A DNA stretch of 64,000 nt from Candidatus Xiphinematobacter sp. Idaho Grape (GTDB lineage Bacteria > Verrucomicrobiota > Verrucomicrobiia > Chthoniobacterales > Xiphinematobacteraceae), in contig NZ_CP012665.1 of assembly GCF_001318295.1 (NCBI RefSeq), positions 62,001 to 126,000 of the forward strand, given 5' to 3'. The notes below the pieces were generated by a model that was not told where the DNA came from, searched no databases, and worked only from the letters and a program-made list of their open reading frames with translations. Every line of letters begins with the position of its first letter. Position 1 is the first letter of the stretch. Shown piece by piece: positions 20,751-30,512 of this stretch. Made by a program: the position numbers and the translations under genes.

Positions 20751-20850
20751 ATGTTTAGCACCCTGAGGGCAGGTTTTGTTTGAGCAAGTGGCTCGCAAGC
20801 TGCCGCTGCGGAGGTGCTGGCTGGCTGTGCGTGAATTACCTGGGTTTATC

Positions 20851-21837
20851 TTGAAGACTCCTATCCACATTGCTGTCACTGGTGCTGCCGGACGTATCGG
20901 TTATTCCTTACTCCCTAGGATCGTTTCCGGGGATCTTTTTGGCCCTGATCAGCCCGTTGTTTTGCAGCTTATCGAAGTGCCGTCTGTTCTCAAGTCACTG
21001 GATGGCGTTCTTATGGAGCTTCTCGATTGTGCTTTCCCTCTGCTGGAAAATGCCATAACCACTACTGATTTAGAAGAAGGATTCCGAGGTGTCAATTGGG
21101 CGCTACTCGTTGGAAGTGTGCCAAGAAGGGCTGGCATGGAACGCAAGGATCTATTGAGTATCAACGGGAGGATCTTTGTGGATCAGGGGCGTGCTATTCA
21201 AAGGAATGCTGCATCAGACGTTCGAGTGCTAGTGGTTGGTAACCCATGTAATACGAATTGCCTAATCGCTATGAATAATGCACGGGATGTTCCTGACAAT
21301 CGATGGTTTGCAATGAGTCGGCTCGATGAAAACCGTGCTAAGGTTCAACTTGCAGAAAAAACTGGTCGACATTGTCGAGAGGTTACTAATGTTGCTATCT
21401 GGGGCAATCATTCCAGCACATTGTACCCAGACTTTCTAAACGCTCGCATTGGAGGTCGTTTGGTTTGTGAAGTCATTTCGGATGTGGGGTGGCTAAGGGG
21501 TGGTTTTATTCAAAGCGTTCAACAGAGAGGTAGTGCCATCATTCATGCTACGGGGCTTTCTTCTGCACAATCTGCTGCACATGCAATTGTAGAGACTATT
21601 CGCAGTATCGCCGAGCCAACGAGTACCGGAGACTGGCATAGCGTGTCTTTATGTTCAGATGGAAGTTACGGTATAGAGAGGGGCCTTGTTGCTTCCTTCC
21701 CCGTCCTCTCTAGGGAGGGCTGTGTAGAAATCGTGCAGGGACTCCAAACAGATCCGTTTGGCCAATCAAAGATAGCGGCTAGCATAAGTGAGCTCAGGGA
21801 GGAACGTTCAGTGATTAGGGAACTACTGAAAAATTAG
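20851..21837 (+). CDS. mdh: Malate dehydrogenase
   Basis: NAD-dependent oxidation of malate to oxaloacetate in the TCA cycle. The frame opens at a TTG at 20776, but the family N-terminus (KTPIHIAVTGAAGRIGYSLL) begins right after the TTG at 20851, so that non-ATG start is preferred and gives 328 residues, the usual length. The catalytic His lies in IWGNHSST and substrate arginines in VPRRAGMERKDLL and MSRLDENRAK. The extra 25 codons upstream carry no known domain. The 3' end has a small GAGCC/GGCTC hairpin (21845-21858) between mdh and the convergent hisF. Confidence 0.93.
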   Translation: MKTPIHIAVTGAAGRIGYSLLPRIVSGDLFGPDQPVVLQLIEVPSVLKSLDGVLMELLDCAFPLLENAITTTDLEEGFRGVNWALLVGSVPRRAGMERKDLLSINGRIFVDQGRAIQRNAASDVRVLVVGNPCNTNCLIAMNNARDVPDNRWFAMSRLDENRAKVQLAEKTGRHCREVTNVAIWGNHSSTLYPDFLNARIGGRLVCEVISDVGWLRGGFIQSVQQRGSAIIHATGLSSAQSAAHAIVETIRSIAEPTSTGDWHSVSLCSDGSYGIERGLVASFPVLSREGCVEIVQGLQTDPFGQSKIAASISELREERSVIRELLKN

Positions 21838-21862
21838 GCTTGTAGAGCCCTGCGGCTCACGA

Positions 21863-22642
21863 TCACAGCGGGTGGTTTTGCACGTGGTGACGCACTGCAA
21901 TTCCCTTGAGGAGAAGGAACTCCTTTACAGCCTGGAGAGTATACCTTCCAAAGTGGAAGATGCTGGCTGCTAGGACGGCGTCAGCGCTGCCCTCTGTCAG
22001 GACTTGGGCTAGGTGGACCAAATCTCCGGCACCGCCGCTGGCGATTACTGGAATCCCAATGGATTGGCTCACTGCCTTGGTAAGCTTGCAATCATAGCCG
22101 CTGCAAGTTCCATCTGTGTCCATACTGGTCAGGAGAATCTCACCCGCCCCCAAGTCCTCCACACGATGGGCCCACGCGACAGCCTCCAATGGAGTTGGCT
22201 TACTCCCCCCGTGGGTATAAACGCGCCAACCGAATCCCGGCTCATGCCGGGCATCAATTGCCACCATCATACACTGCGAACCAAAGTTCTCCGCACCCTC
22301 CCTGATCAAATAGGGAGTCTGAACGGCTGAGGTGTTAATACTTACCTTATCAGCTCCTGCCGAGAGCACAGCCCGCACATCTTCTATGCTGCGAATCCCA
22401 CCTCCTACTGTAAGGGGGACAAAACACACCTCAGCCACCTCCTCTATCAGAGAAATGAGGGCCCGCCGTCCGTCGAGAGAAGCGTTAACATCTAAGAAAG
22501 CCAACTCGTCTGCCCCCTGCGTATCATACGCCTTGGCACACTCGACAGGATGGCCGACATCTTTCAGTGCTGAAAAACGCGTCCCCTTAACTACGCGGCC
22601 ATCACTAACGTCAAGGCAAGGAATAATGCGCTTTGCGAGCAT
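21863..22642 (-). CDS. hisF: Imidazole glycerol phosphate synthase subunit HisF
   Basis: Cyclase subunit that, with glutaminase HisH, makes imidazole glycerol phosphate and AICAR in histidine synthesis. TIM barrel starting [20 protein letters not shown] with the catalytic Asp in CLDV, the phosphate-binding GGIRS near residue 80 and ASGGAG near 225, and the second catalytic Asp in [10 protein letters not shown]. Length 259 is standard. No other his gene is in the window, so the pathway is dispersed or partial. Confidence 0.97.
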   Translation of the reverse strand: MLAKRIIPCLDVSDGRVVKGTRFSALKDVGHPVECAKAYDTQGADELAFLDVNASLDGRRALISLIEEVAEVCFVPLTVGGGIRSIEDVRAVLSAGADKVSINTSAVQTPYLIREGAENFGSQCMMVAIDARHEPGFGWRVYTHGGSKPTPLEAVAWAHRVEDLGAGEILLTSMDTDGTCSGYDCKLTKAVSQSIGIPVIASGGAGDLVHLAQVLTEGSADAVLAASIFHFGRYTLQAVKEFLLLKGIAVRHHVQNHPL

Positions 22643-23402
22643 ACTCTTTCAGGAAAGCAAGACTCCTATTCCCATATATCGAACCACCGTGCGCAGCAAG
22701 CGAAACACCCACAGCCGTCGCGATAAAGGAATAAATTATAAAACAATAAAAAACAATAAAAAGCCCAAGGCGGGAGCTTAATGGGTTAGTACTGAAACTG
22801 GTCGATAATTTACTCAGTGCAGCTCTACCCCACAATTAGGGGCTGATTTTACCAGCATCGTAAACGCCACAAGCAGCAGAGGTATTACGTGCAGTAATCT
22901 AGTAGAACCCACTTGGCTCCAATGAGTTAAATCCAGCGCCTGTGATCCTTACCTTTCTGCTGATCTTTCCCTATTTCATTTTAGGGGGTGTTTCCTGCTA
23001 ATGCAGCCTATCTGACTTGCGCCTGGAGCTAAAACCCTTAGCTACAACTCGCCCCAAGCCCACCCCTAAGAGCTTCTCTCAAGGGACTACTTGGGTCCGG
23101 CGAGACCATGGCCCTTACTCCTTTCTCTCAATTCCATATCAAATGCGGAAGACCCCGTGGCATCAGACAAGCACTTCCTATGCTAATCGAACTTGCCTTT
23201 CCCTAGTTTGCATTATGATACCCACCACTACCAGCTTACTTGCGCAGAATCCGGGTAAAACGCCCATCATTGGTGGTCCTCGTGCTTTTTAAGACAAGCG
23301 ATCGACAAAACAAAATCTGGGCTTCCTCTAGCTTGGACATGGACCCACTTCTCCTTTCCTGCTAGGAAAGCTGTTCCTGCATCGAATGCACTCTCTTAAA
23401 GC
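22643..23402. other. Gap without a gene (hisF-lpxC)
   Basis: 760 bp between divergent genes. It contains an exact 10-bp tandem repeat AAACAATAAA (22741-22760) in an A/T-rich patch, next to TATAAT on the minus strand. No protein frame or RNA that I recognise is present; a hydrophobic minus-strand frame (22611-22835) overlaps the hisF start and looks accidental. Confidence 0.6.
22735..22762 (-). promoter_or_regulatory. Possible promoter of hisF
   Basis: TATAAT on the minus strand (22740-22735) with an A/T-tract (TTTTTATTG repeats) just upstream that could serve as an UP-element. A proper -35 hexamer is not clear, and the site is about 95 bp from the start codon. Confidence 0.25.
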
Positions 23403-24707
23403 GTGGAAAAACAACGGACGCTTGCACAATCAGCTACCCTAACTGGTATCTCCCTCCACACTGGAGAAAATGTCCGCCTCACTGTCTATCCTGCCAACCC
23501 AGGCCACGGAGTAAGGTTTCGACGCAAGGATCTACCTGATCAACCTATCGTAGAAGCAAAGGCTGAAAACGTGAAAACTGTCGAGCGCGCTACTACTATC
23601 GTTAAGGGAAGTGTCCAAGTGCATACTGTTGAGCATATTCTCTCTGCACTCGCCGGTATGGGAGTTGACAATGCACTTGTAGAAATGGATGCAAATGAAC
23701 CCCCTATTGGGGATGGTAGCGCTCAACCCTTTGTACAACTCATCCGTAAAGCAGGCATTCTTGAACAAGAAGCAGTGCTTTCTCAGTTTGAAGTTCCAGA
23801 GCCCATCCATGTGGAGAGCCGAGAGGGTTCTTTGTTAACTGTTGTGCCTGATAGTAAGTTTCGGATTTCTTGCACACAGGTAGGCCCTGGGGGACGGTTC
23901 ACTCAGTTTCTATCTTCCATTATTACCCCAGAAACATATGAGAAAGAAATCGCCCCCGCACGCACGTTCGTCTTCTACGAAGACGTGAGAGCGCTGATGC
24001 AAAATGGATTGATAAAGGGGGGAAGTTTGGAAAACGCGATAGTGGCCCGTGGGGATTCTATCCTTAGTAAAGAGCCGCTTCGTTTTCCAGATGAGTTTGT
24101 GCGACATAAGATTCTGGATATTGTTGGTGATCTTGCCTTGCTGGGACGTCGACTTTGTGGTCATGTGATTGCCGTTCGTCCGGGACATGGACCTAACACA
24201 GAGCTAGCTAAACTACTTGTGAAACGACACGTGCAACTGCTAGCCACAGCCACAATTCCAGTTATTTCCAGATCGCCAGTGCTGGACGTTAACGAGGTGA
24301 TGAGAACGCTGCCTCACCGATACCCCTTCTTAATGGTTGATCGTGTTGTAGAGCTTAGAGATGACATGACAGCTGTAGGAGTTAAATCCGTTACCATCAA
24401 CGAACCATATTTTCAGGGGCACTTTCCAGGACATCCAGTCATGCCGGGCGTTCTTCAGTTGGAAGCCATGGCTCAGGTGGCGAGCATTCTTATGATGAGA
24501 AAAACGGAAAATTCAGGAAAAATTGGGTACTTCATGAGCGCTGATGATGTCAAATTTCGCAAACCAGTAATGCCAGGAGATACCCTATTCATCCATGCGA
24601 AGATGGTGCATGCTACCAAACGCTTGGGAAGAGCGTATTGTAAATGCTTTGTCAACAATACAGTGGTTTCCGAAGCCAGTTTGTTATTCGGCCTCGTTGC
24701 ATCATGA
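23403..24707 (+). CDS. lpxC/fabZ: Bifunctional UDP-3-O-acyl-GlcNAc deacetylase / 3-hydroxyacyl-ACP dehydratase
   Basis: Fusion of LpxC (committed step of lipid A synthesis) with FabZ (dehydration step in fatty acid elongation). The LpxC part covers residues 1-285, with zinc motif H74-T-V-E77-H78 and the later FVRHKILDIVGDLALLG block. The FabZ part starts near 290 with LPHRYPFLMVDRV and has the catalytic GHFPGHPVMPGVLQLEAMAQ region. Both halves look active. The start is a GTG at 23403 giving EKQRTLAQSATLTGISLHTG. The stop overlaps the lpxA start (ATGA), so translation is coupled. This fusion is known in Bacteroidetes and PVC bacteria. Confidence 0.97.
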   Translation: MEKQRTLAQSATLTGISLHTGENVRLTVYPANPGHGVRFRRKDLPDQPIVEAKAENVKTVERATTIVKGSVQVHTVEHILSALAGMGVDNALVEMDANEPPIGDGSAQPFVQLIRKAGILEQEAVLSQFEVPEPIHVESREGSLLTVVPDSKFRISCTQVGPGGRFTQFLSSIITPETYEKEIAPARTFVFYEDVRALMQNGLIKGGSLENAIVARGDSILSKEPLRFPDEFVRHKILDIVGDLALLGRRLCGHVIAVRPGHGPNTELAKLLVKRHVQLLATATIPVISRSPVLDVNEVMRTLPHRYPFLMVDRVVELRDDMTAVGVKSVTINEPYFQGHFPGHPVMPGVLQLEAMAQVASILMMRKTENSGKIGYFMSADDVKFRKPVMPGDTLFIHAKMVHATKRLGRAYCKCFVNNTVVSEASLLFGLVAS

Positions 24708-25477
24708 CAAAAATCCACCATACTGCCATCGTGGACCCTACGGCAGTTCTGGACGAGGGATGCTGTATTGGCCCTTATTGCAATGTAGGTCCTAAGGTTT
24801 TTCTTGGAAAAAGCTGCTTACTTTACAGTCACGTGGTTCTTCATGGTCCCTGTGCAATAGGAGCACGAAATACCTTCTATCCTTTCTGTTCTATCGGTCA
24901 GCGCACGCAAGATCTTAAATATGAGGGCGAACCCACCCTTCTAGAAATCGGGGAGCGCAACACCTTCCGGGAGGGCGTTACTGTTAACCGAGGTACCACT
25001 CCAAAATCGAAGACTGTAATTGGAAACTACAGCAACTTCCTGGCGTATAGCCATGTGGCCCATAACTGCAAAGTTGGCAATCATATTGTTTTTTCAAACA
25101 GCGCCACACTCGCTGGACATGTTTGTGTGGGGGACTACGCGATTATCGGCGGCCTAACTGCGGCACACCAATTTTGTCGCATTGGTCAACATGCTATCGT
25201 AGGAGGGTGTTCTAAAATCGTACAAGACGTTCCCCCCTTCATGATTGCCGATGGAAACCCAGCAGAAATCCACGGAGTTAATGTTATAGGGTTAAAGCGC
25301 TTTGGATTCGGAGAAGGTGAGCTTCTAACATTAAAGGAAGCTTATCGCCTTCTCTACCGTTCTAACCTTAATGTGCAACAGGCCCTAGAAAGGATCCGAC
25401 AGGAGATGGAACCTAATAGGAATATCAATGCTCTTATCTCTTTTGTTACCTCTAGCAATCGAGGTATCATACGATAG
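24704..25477 (+). CDS. lpxA: UDP-N-acetylglucosamine acyltransferase
   Basis: First enzyme of lipid A synthesis, a trimer of left-handed parallel beta-helices. The ATG at 24704 overlaps the previous stop and yields MTKIHHTAIVDPTAVLDEG. Hexapeptide repeats fill residues 5-180. The catalytic His is in AYSHVAHNCKVGNH, and the C-terminal helical part (about 190-257) is present. Length 257. It directly follows lpxC/fabZ, so hydroxyacyl-ACP use and lipid A steps are co-expressed. Confidence 0.97.
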   Translation: MTKIHHTAIVDPTAVLDEGCCIGPYCNVGPKVFLGKSCLLYSHVVLHGPCAIGARNTFYPFCSIGQRTQDLKYEGEPTLLEIGERNTFREGVTVNRGTTPKSKTVIGNYSNFLAYSHVAHNCKVGNHIVFSNSATLAGHVCVGDYAIIGGLTAAHQFCRIGQHAIVGGCSKIVQDVPPFMIADGNPAEIHGVNVIGLKRFGFGEGELLTLKEAYRLLYRSNLNVQQALERIRQEMEPNRNINALISFVTSSNRGIIR

Positions 25478-25616
25478 TGTGCGTGTTTTCCCCTTTTGAT
25501 GTAACTCGATTACGTAGTAGTCAACACTTAAGTGGGCTTCATTCTTACAGCAAAAGAGGAGAAATCAGGAGAAAACGGTGTTGAATCCCTCTTAATTCGG
25601 ATTATAAGAATCCGGC

Positions 25617-26588
25617 ATGGATTACTTGGAACGGGCCAGGCATGTTATCTCTATCGAGATAGAAGAAGTACATCGCATCGGGCAACGCTTGGGCGCCAAT
25701 TTTTTAGGTGCAGTAAATTTGATTAAGGATACACTCCAAAAAAAAGGGAAGATCGTTGTAGTTGGTGTGGGGAAATCAGGTCATATTGGAAAAAAAATTG
25801 CAGCCACCCTTACCAGTACGGGCAGTATGGCTGTTGTTTTAAGTTCTCTGAATGCGCTGCATGGTGACCTCGGCATTATCGCCAACGGGGATGTGGTTCT
25901 TTTCTTGAGTTACAGCGGCGAAACGGAAGAGATAGTTAGTATTCTCCGAGCCATCATGCACTTTGATGTCAATCTGATTGCAATGACTGGTAGTACCAAT
26001 TCTAGCCTAGCTAGGGCTAGTGATATCGTATTGGACGTAGCCGTTTCGCAGGAAGCATGCCCGCTCAATCTTTCTCCTACCTCTAGTACAACAGCAATGC
26101 TGGTAGTTGGAGATGCGCTAGCAATGGTACTTCTGGAAACAAACTGCTTCAGCGCAGAAGACTTTGCCAAGTTTCATCCCGGTGGCCGCTTGGGGCGTTC
26201 TCTTTTGTTAACGGTAAGAGACATCATGCGCACTCGTGAAGAAATGGCTCTTGTCTTACCTTCAGCTACCGTCTTGGAGGCCGTTCAAAAGATGACATGT
26301 AAGCGATGTGGTTGCGTCACAGTTGTGGATTCCTCTGGCCATCTTGCCGGAATTTTTACCCAAGGTGATTTTGCCAGACATTTTCCTAGTTCTCCTGATA
26401 TTGGGAGTCAAATGGTCCATAAGTTTGTTACGCGGCATCCTGTAACGATTGCTGATAACGAACCTGCCGCTGAGGTTCTCCATGTTCTACAGAAACATCG
26501 GATTGATGATCTAGTAGTTGTGGATGCTTCCAACCGGCCAATTGGATTAATTGACTCGCAAGACCTAACGCGCTTAAAGTTAGCCTAG
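25617..26588 (+). CDS. kdsD: Arabinose-5-phosphate isomerase (KpsF/GutQ family)
   Basis: Converts ribulose-5-phosphate to arabinose-5-phosphate, the first step toward KDO. The N-terminal SIS domain (about residues 30-180) has VVGVGKSGHIGKKIAATL and LSYSGETEEI; two CBS domains follow (about 205-323), and FHPGGRLG is the family signature between them. The usual His before ALHGDLG is replaced by the sequence LSSLNALHGDLG. Length 323 is normal. It follows lpxA by 139 bp and fits the lipopolysaccharide run with kdsB and the heptose genes elsewhere in the window. Confidence 0.93.
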   Translation: MDYLERARHVISIEIEEVHRIGQRLGANFLGAVNLIKDTLQKKGKIVVVGVGKSGHIGKKIAATLTSTGSMAVVLSSLNALHGDLGIIANGDVVLFLSYSGETEEIVSILRAIMHFDVNLIAMTGSTNSSLARASDIVLDVAVSQEACPLNLSPTSSTTAMLVVGDALAMVLLETNCFSAEDFAKFHPGGRLGRSLLLTVRDIMRTREEMALVLPSATVLEAVQKMTCKRCGCVTVVDSSGHLAGIFTQGDFARHFPSSPDIGSQMVHKFVTRHPVTIADNEPAAEVLHVLQKHRIDDLVVVDASNRPIGLIDSQDLTRLKLA

Positions 26589-26684
26589 GTGTTGTAACTG
26601 AAATACCCAATGCGGAACATCTCTTGGGAGTGAGGGAGTTTCTCCATTTGACTGTAAGGACCGGACCTATTGATCTCACACACT

Positions 26685-27245
26685 ATGGCTCTCGCGAATG
26701 ATCTACGTAAGGGAATGGCTATTCGTTACAACAAACACCCGGCCATTATATTGGAGGTGCAACACCGAACTCCAGGTAATCTAAGAGCTTTTGTTCAGGC
26801 ACTAATTCGCTATATCAGCACTGGAAAGTCGGCCGAGGTAAGGTTCTCTTCTACCGAAAAAGTAGAGCTTGTAGAGATAACGCGCCAAATCCTTGAGTTT
26901 AGCTATACCGATTATCATGGATATCATTTTTTGGAACCAAAAACTTACGAGACAGTTAGTCTACAGGAAGATCTAGTGGTTTCTATCAAAGAGTACCTTA
27001 CAGAAAACCTTTTAGTGACTGTCTTAAAAATAGAGGGAAGTCCGGTTCAAATCGAATTACCTTCTTCGGTTAATCTGAAAGTCATAGAATCCCCAGAGGG
27101 AGTCCGTGGGGATTCGACTAATAATGTGCTGAAGCCCGCAACTTTGGAGACTGGAAAAGTAGTCCATGTACCCCTCTTTATTAAGGAGGGGCAAGCAGTA
27201 AAAATAGATACCCGTACGGGTGCCTATCTAGGCCGAGCTGATTAG
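26685..27245 (+). CDS. efp: Elongation factor P
   Basis: Binds stalled ribosomes and helps form peptide bonds at polyproline runs. The ATG at 26685 gives MALANDLRKGMAIRYNKHP; the frame extends five codons further. Three beta-barrel domains: KOW-like (1-65), OB (66-128) and C-terminal OB (130-186), with the ending KVDTR-like IDTRTGAYLGRAD. The domain I loop reads QHRTPGNLRAFVQA, so the position that carries Lys or Arg for modification in E. coli and Pseudomonas is Asn here. Length 186 is standard. No modification enzyme genes (epmA, epmB, earP) are nearby. Confidence 0.93.
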   Translation: MALANDLRKGMAIRYNKHPAIILEVQHRTPGNLRAFVQALIRYISTGKSAEVRFSSTEKVELVEITRQILEFSYTDYHGYHFLEPKTYETVSLQEDLVVSIKEYLTENLLVTVLKIEGSPVQIELPSSVNLKVIESPEGVRGDSTNNVLKPATLETGKVVHVPLFIKEGQAVKIDTRTGAYLGRAD

Positions 27246-27692
27246 GAAAATTAGAAATCCGGAGATTAAAAGAATGAAAGCTCCTGTAGAATCTCAATGG
27301 TATAAAGGCGCAGACGAGAGATAGGAGGACAGTGTGTGATCGCCTAATAGAAATGGGGGGTTCTGCTTTATAGAATTTCACATTATCGCCGCCACGTTGC
27401 TCGTAACCGAGTCTATCCCAATACAATTGGGAAGGAAAGCATCTGAGCAAATGGTTCCAATCACTACGGTTGCTCTGCGAGACACACTCCTCCATTCGCA
27501 AGTAGTTGAACTCCTATTTGGTTCACACCTAGATCTAGAGATCTTATAAAGCCGCCTAAAGCTTTTGCTCCTTAGCAAGCCTAGGTGTCTTACAAACAAT
27601 CCATGCCAGAAAACCCCTCCATTTAGTCAACGCAAACACACCCTGTACGGCAACATCCTTCAAACAACCGCGTCTGATCTTATCAAACTTAT
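27246..27692. other. Gap with a short unassigned reading frame (efp-yajC)
   Basis: 447 bp. From about 27340 to 27549 the plus strand keeps a 67-codon frame without stop, containing LLVTESIPIQLG and VALRDTLLHSQVVELLFG, which looks protein-like but matches no family I know and lacks a good start. An AGGAGG at about 27326 is not followed by a usable frame. It could be a gene remnant. Confidence 0.4.
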
Positions 27693-28034
27693 ATGATACC
27701 TTTTTGCACTTTAGCCCAAGCAGCCAGTGTAGCTTCTCAAGCAACTACTGGGCCGGCAATGCTTAACCAACTCGTCCTCTTTCTTTTTGTCGTTGTTATC
27801 TTCTATCTTCTAATGGTACGCCCACAGCAAAAGAAACACAGAGAGCATCAGCGCCTACTACGGGGTCTTAAATCAGGAAATAAGGTTATTACCAACTCAG
27901 GTATACATGGCCTTATTTCCAACGTGAAAGACAAGACAGTTATCCTGAAGGTGTCAGACAATGTAAAAATTGAGTTTGAGAAGTCGAGCATCATAGAGGT
28001 TGCACAGGCACAACCCCCAGACCAACCTAGTTAA
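27693..28034 (+). CDS. yajC: Preprotein translocase subunit YajC
   Basis: Single-span inner-membrane partner of SecDF in the Sec holo-translocon. One membrane helix (about residues 24-42, LNQLVLFLFVVVIFYLLMV) is followed by the hallmark RPQQKK and a small cytoplasmic domain (GNKVITNSGIHGLI). Length 113 is normal. It lies 54 bp before secDF, the conserved yajC-secD-secF order. Confidence 0.95.
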   Translation: MIPFCTLAQAASVASQATTGPAMLNQLVLFLFVVVIFYLLMVRPQQKKHREHQRLLRGLKSGNKVITNSGIHGLISNVKDKTVILKVSDNVKIEFEKSSIIEVAQAQPPDQPS

Positions 28035-28088
28035 GAGGGGGGTAATTCCCGGTTGAGAGCCAATAACTGTGGAACCTGACAAGATCCT

Positions 28089-30395
28089 GTGTCACCTATC
28101 CTCCTATTTGCTTTTTGGTTGATTGTTGTAGCTCTGCTTGGATGGTACTGTATAGAGGATTTTTCAGGCCGCAGGCCTATTCTTGGTCTAATCCTCAGCG
28201 GTCTTTTAATATCTTTTTGCCTACAGCAAGTATGGCCTCCGTCAGGAAAAATTCCATTGGGTCTGGATTTGCAGGGAGGTAGTTCGTTCCTAATCAAACT
28301 AGTCTGTCAACCTGGCGAAAAAATTACACGGGAGATGTTGTGGCAGGCGGTGGAAGTTGTCCGTCAACGCATCGACTTGCTTGGGGTAAACGAGCCTATT
28401 ATTGCCCCACAGGGAGAGAATTGCATCCTTGTTCAGGTTCCGGGAATAGAAACTCCACAGCAGATAGAGGAAACGAAGACCCAACTGCAGCGGATGGCGA
28501 AGCTAGAGTTCGCATCTATTCACCCTGAAAGTCAGCGTCTCATCCTGCTAATTGAGTCCGGCCAGGGAATAATTCCACCAGGCTACATCGTTAAGACGGA
28601 ACAATTTAGAAACTCTGAGGGGAACGTCCACACAGTTAGACACCTTGTCAGAAAGCGTCCTGAAGTTACGGGAAACCACGTTGCTTCTGCTCATATTTTC
28701 TTCGATCAACAGGGGTATGGAGTAAGTCTTCGCTTAGATAGCGAGGGAGCTAAGCTTTTCGATGGATTGGCAGAAACTCACTTGGGGCAACCTCTTGCAA
28801 TACTCTTAGATGGACAGATCCAATCCACTCCTATTCTGAAGGCACGCCATTACGGTGGAGCAGCTCAGATCACCGGTAATTTTACGGAGCAACAGGCAAG
28901 ATATTTAGCAAATATCTTACAGAATCCACTCCGTATACCCGTAGAAATTGAGGAAATTCGCAGTGTATCGGCCACTTTGGGACGAGATTCGGTGCATCAG
29001 GGACTAATTGCTGGGTCAATGGGAGTAACACTGGTAATGGTGTTCACGGGAATATATTACCGTTTAGCTGGCCTGATTGCTCTCTTTGGGTTAGCTGTAA
29101 ATATGCTTCTCCTTCTGGGTATGATGGCCATGTTTCGCTTTGTTTTTACGCTACCCGGAATTGCTGGCGTCATCTTAACAATTGGTATGTCTGTGGATGC
29201 TAGCGTGCTTATCTATGAGCGTCTTCGGGAAGAGCTAAGAACTAGAAAGGCACTGGATGCTGCGCTCCACGGGGCGTATGAGAAGGCATTCAGCGCCATT
29301 TTAGACGCCAACGCTACGACACTTTTGGCAGCAATCATCCTCTTTTGGCAAGCAACTGGGACGGTGCGAGGATTTGCGATAACACTTACGCTAGGAATTA
29401 TAACATCGCTCTTTTCATCACTGATCGTTACCCGTACCCTTCTCCATTGGGTTGTCACCAAAGGATACCTCCGGAAACTACACCTACTGGACTGGATTCC
29501 TAAATGGCAATTTGACTTTCTGGGGAAGCAGAAACTAGCTGTTGGAATTTCGCTGTTGCTCCTGATCGGTACCGTGGTATTCCTTACCCTGCGAGGGAGG
29601 GGGAACTTTGGTATTGACTTCCTTGGGGGAGATCTCCTCGTCATGCAGTGCCGGCAACCTTTTTCTATAAAAGAAGTGCATCGTGAATTGGAACAGCTAG
29701 GTTTTGGAGAAACTATTTCCGTTCAACTCGCACATGGTATTGGTCCTGAAAAACTCGTCATCCAAGGCCCCAAAGGTTCTTCCAAAGCAATTATCGCCGC
29801 TCTCTCTGACACATTTTCAAACCGAGGGCTACAGGTGGTACAACAGGACACTGTTGGCGCTCGGGTTGGGAGGGAATTCGCCAAAAAGTCGACCTTTGCT
29901 CTAGGACTGAGCATAGCAGCCATTCTCTGCTACGTTGCCATGCGCTTTGAATTTGCATTTGCTCTAGGAGCAGTTGTTGCAGTAGTGCATGATGTTCTCA
30001 TTACGATCGGTCTCTTCGCTTTTACAGGCGGCGTTTTCTCTCTTATCCTGGTGGGAGCCGTCCTAATTGTTGCTGGGTACTCCGTCAATGACACAATAGT
30101 GGTCTTTGATCGCATCCGAGAGAAATGGAGTGGTAGTAAATCCCTAAGAGTCGTCGAGGCATTGGTAAATCAAAGTATTAACGAAACCCTTGGGAGGACT
30201 GTTTTAACTGGTGGTACCACTTTACTTTCTGTGGCAGCCCTTTATTTTATTGGAGGAGAAATTCTTCGAGACTTCGCTTTTACAATCCTAGTTGGTGTGT
30301 TTGTAGGGACCTATTCCTCAGTGTTTGTGGCATCACCAGTCGCCGTTTGGTATGCACGCCGCAAAAGGAAAATTTTTGGGGCCAGCTATAAGTAA
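28089..30395 (+). CDS. secDF: Protein translocase SecDF (fused)
   Basis: Proton-driven partner of SecYEG that pulls proteins out on the periplasmic side. SecD and SecF are one 768-residue chain. The SecD half (about 1-450) has LGLDLQGGSSFLIKL, the P1 head region, and membrane helices with GMSVDASVLIYERLREE. The SecF half (about 460-768) has FGIDFLGGDLL and VGYSVNDTIVVFDRIRE-like sequence (GYSVNDTIVVFDRIRE). Twelve membrane helices are expected. The start is GTG at 28089. The fusion is common in Bacteroidetes, PVC and some Firmicutes. Downstream is rpsU. Confidence 0.96.
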   Translation: MSPILLFAFWLIVVALLGWYCIEDFSGRRPILGLILSGLLISFCLQQVWPPSGKIPLGLDLQGGSSFLIKLVCQPGEKITREMLWQAVEVVRQRIDLLGVNEPIIAPQGENCILVQVPGIETPQQIEETKTQLQRMAKLEFASIHPESQRLILLIESGQGIIPPGYIVKTEQFRNSEGNVHTVRHLVRKRPEVTGNHVASAHIFFDQQGYGVSLRLDSEGAKLFDGLAETHLGQPLAILLDGQIQSTPILKARHYGGAAQITGNFTEQQARYLANILQNPLRIPVEIEEIRSVSATLGRDSVHQGLIAGSMGVTLVMVFTGIYYRLAGLIALFGLAVNMLLLLGMMAMFRFVFTLPGIAGVILTIGMSVDASVLIYERLREELRTRKALDAALHGAYEKAFSAILDANATTLLAAIILFWQATGTVRGFAITLTLGIITSLFSSLIVTRTLLHWVVTKGYLRKLHLLDWIPKWQFDFLGKQKLAVGISLLLLIGTVVFLTLRGRGNFGIDFLGGDLLVMQCRQPFSIKEVHRELEQLGFGETISVQLAHGIGPEKLVIQGPKGSSKAIIAALSDTFSNRGLQVVQQDTVGARVGREFAKKSTFALGLSIAAILCYVAMRFEFAFALGAVVAVVHDVLITIGLFAFTGGVFSLILVGAVLIVAGYSVNDTIVVFDRIREKWSGSKSLRVVEALVNQSINETLGRTVLTGGTTLLSVAALYFIGGEILRDFAFTILVGVFVGTYSSVFVASPVAVWYARRKRKIFGASYK

Positions 30396-30427
30396 AGGTT
30401 GCCATGGGAATAGAGCTTCACTCCGCC

Positions 30428-30442
30428 TTCCTTTAGAAGGAA
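30428..30442 (+). other. Short hairpin between secDF and rpsU
   Basis: TTCCTT (30428-30433), loop TAG, AAGGAA (30437-30442). A compact stem without a T-run, perhaps protecting mRNA ends or a weak terminator. Confidence 0.35.
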
Positions 30443-30512
30443 TCATTGACGTTTCAGAGGGCTTCCACTAAGGTGGCGCCTCCTGTTGCAAAAAAAGAAA
30501 GTAGGTGAAATT

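Larger units (their letters stand above)
20253..20775. other. Gap with one doubtful small frame
   Basis: About 520 bp between the nuclease gene (-) and mdh (+). It holds a 90-codon minus-strand frame (listed separately as doubtful) and a promoter-like pair of hexamers just before mdh. Nothing else is evident. Confidence 0.5.

Noticed and set aside
22611-22835. Hydrophobic 74-codon minus-strand frame
   Set aside because: It overlaps the hisF start codon region in another frame; its hydrophobic part comes from the A/T-rich tandem repeat.
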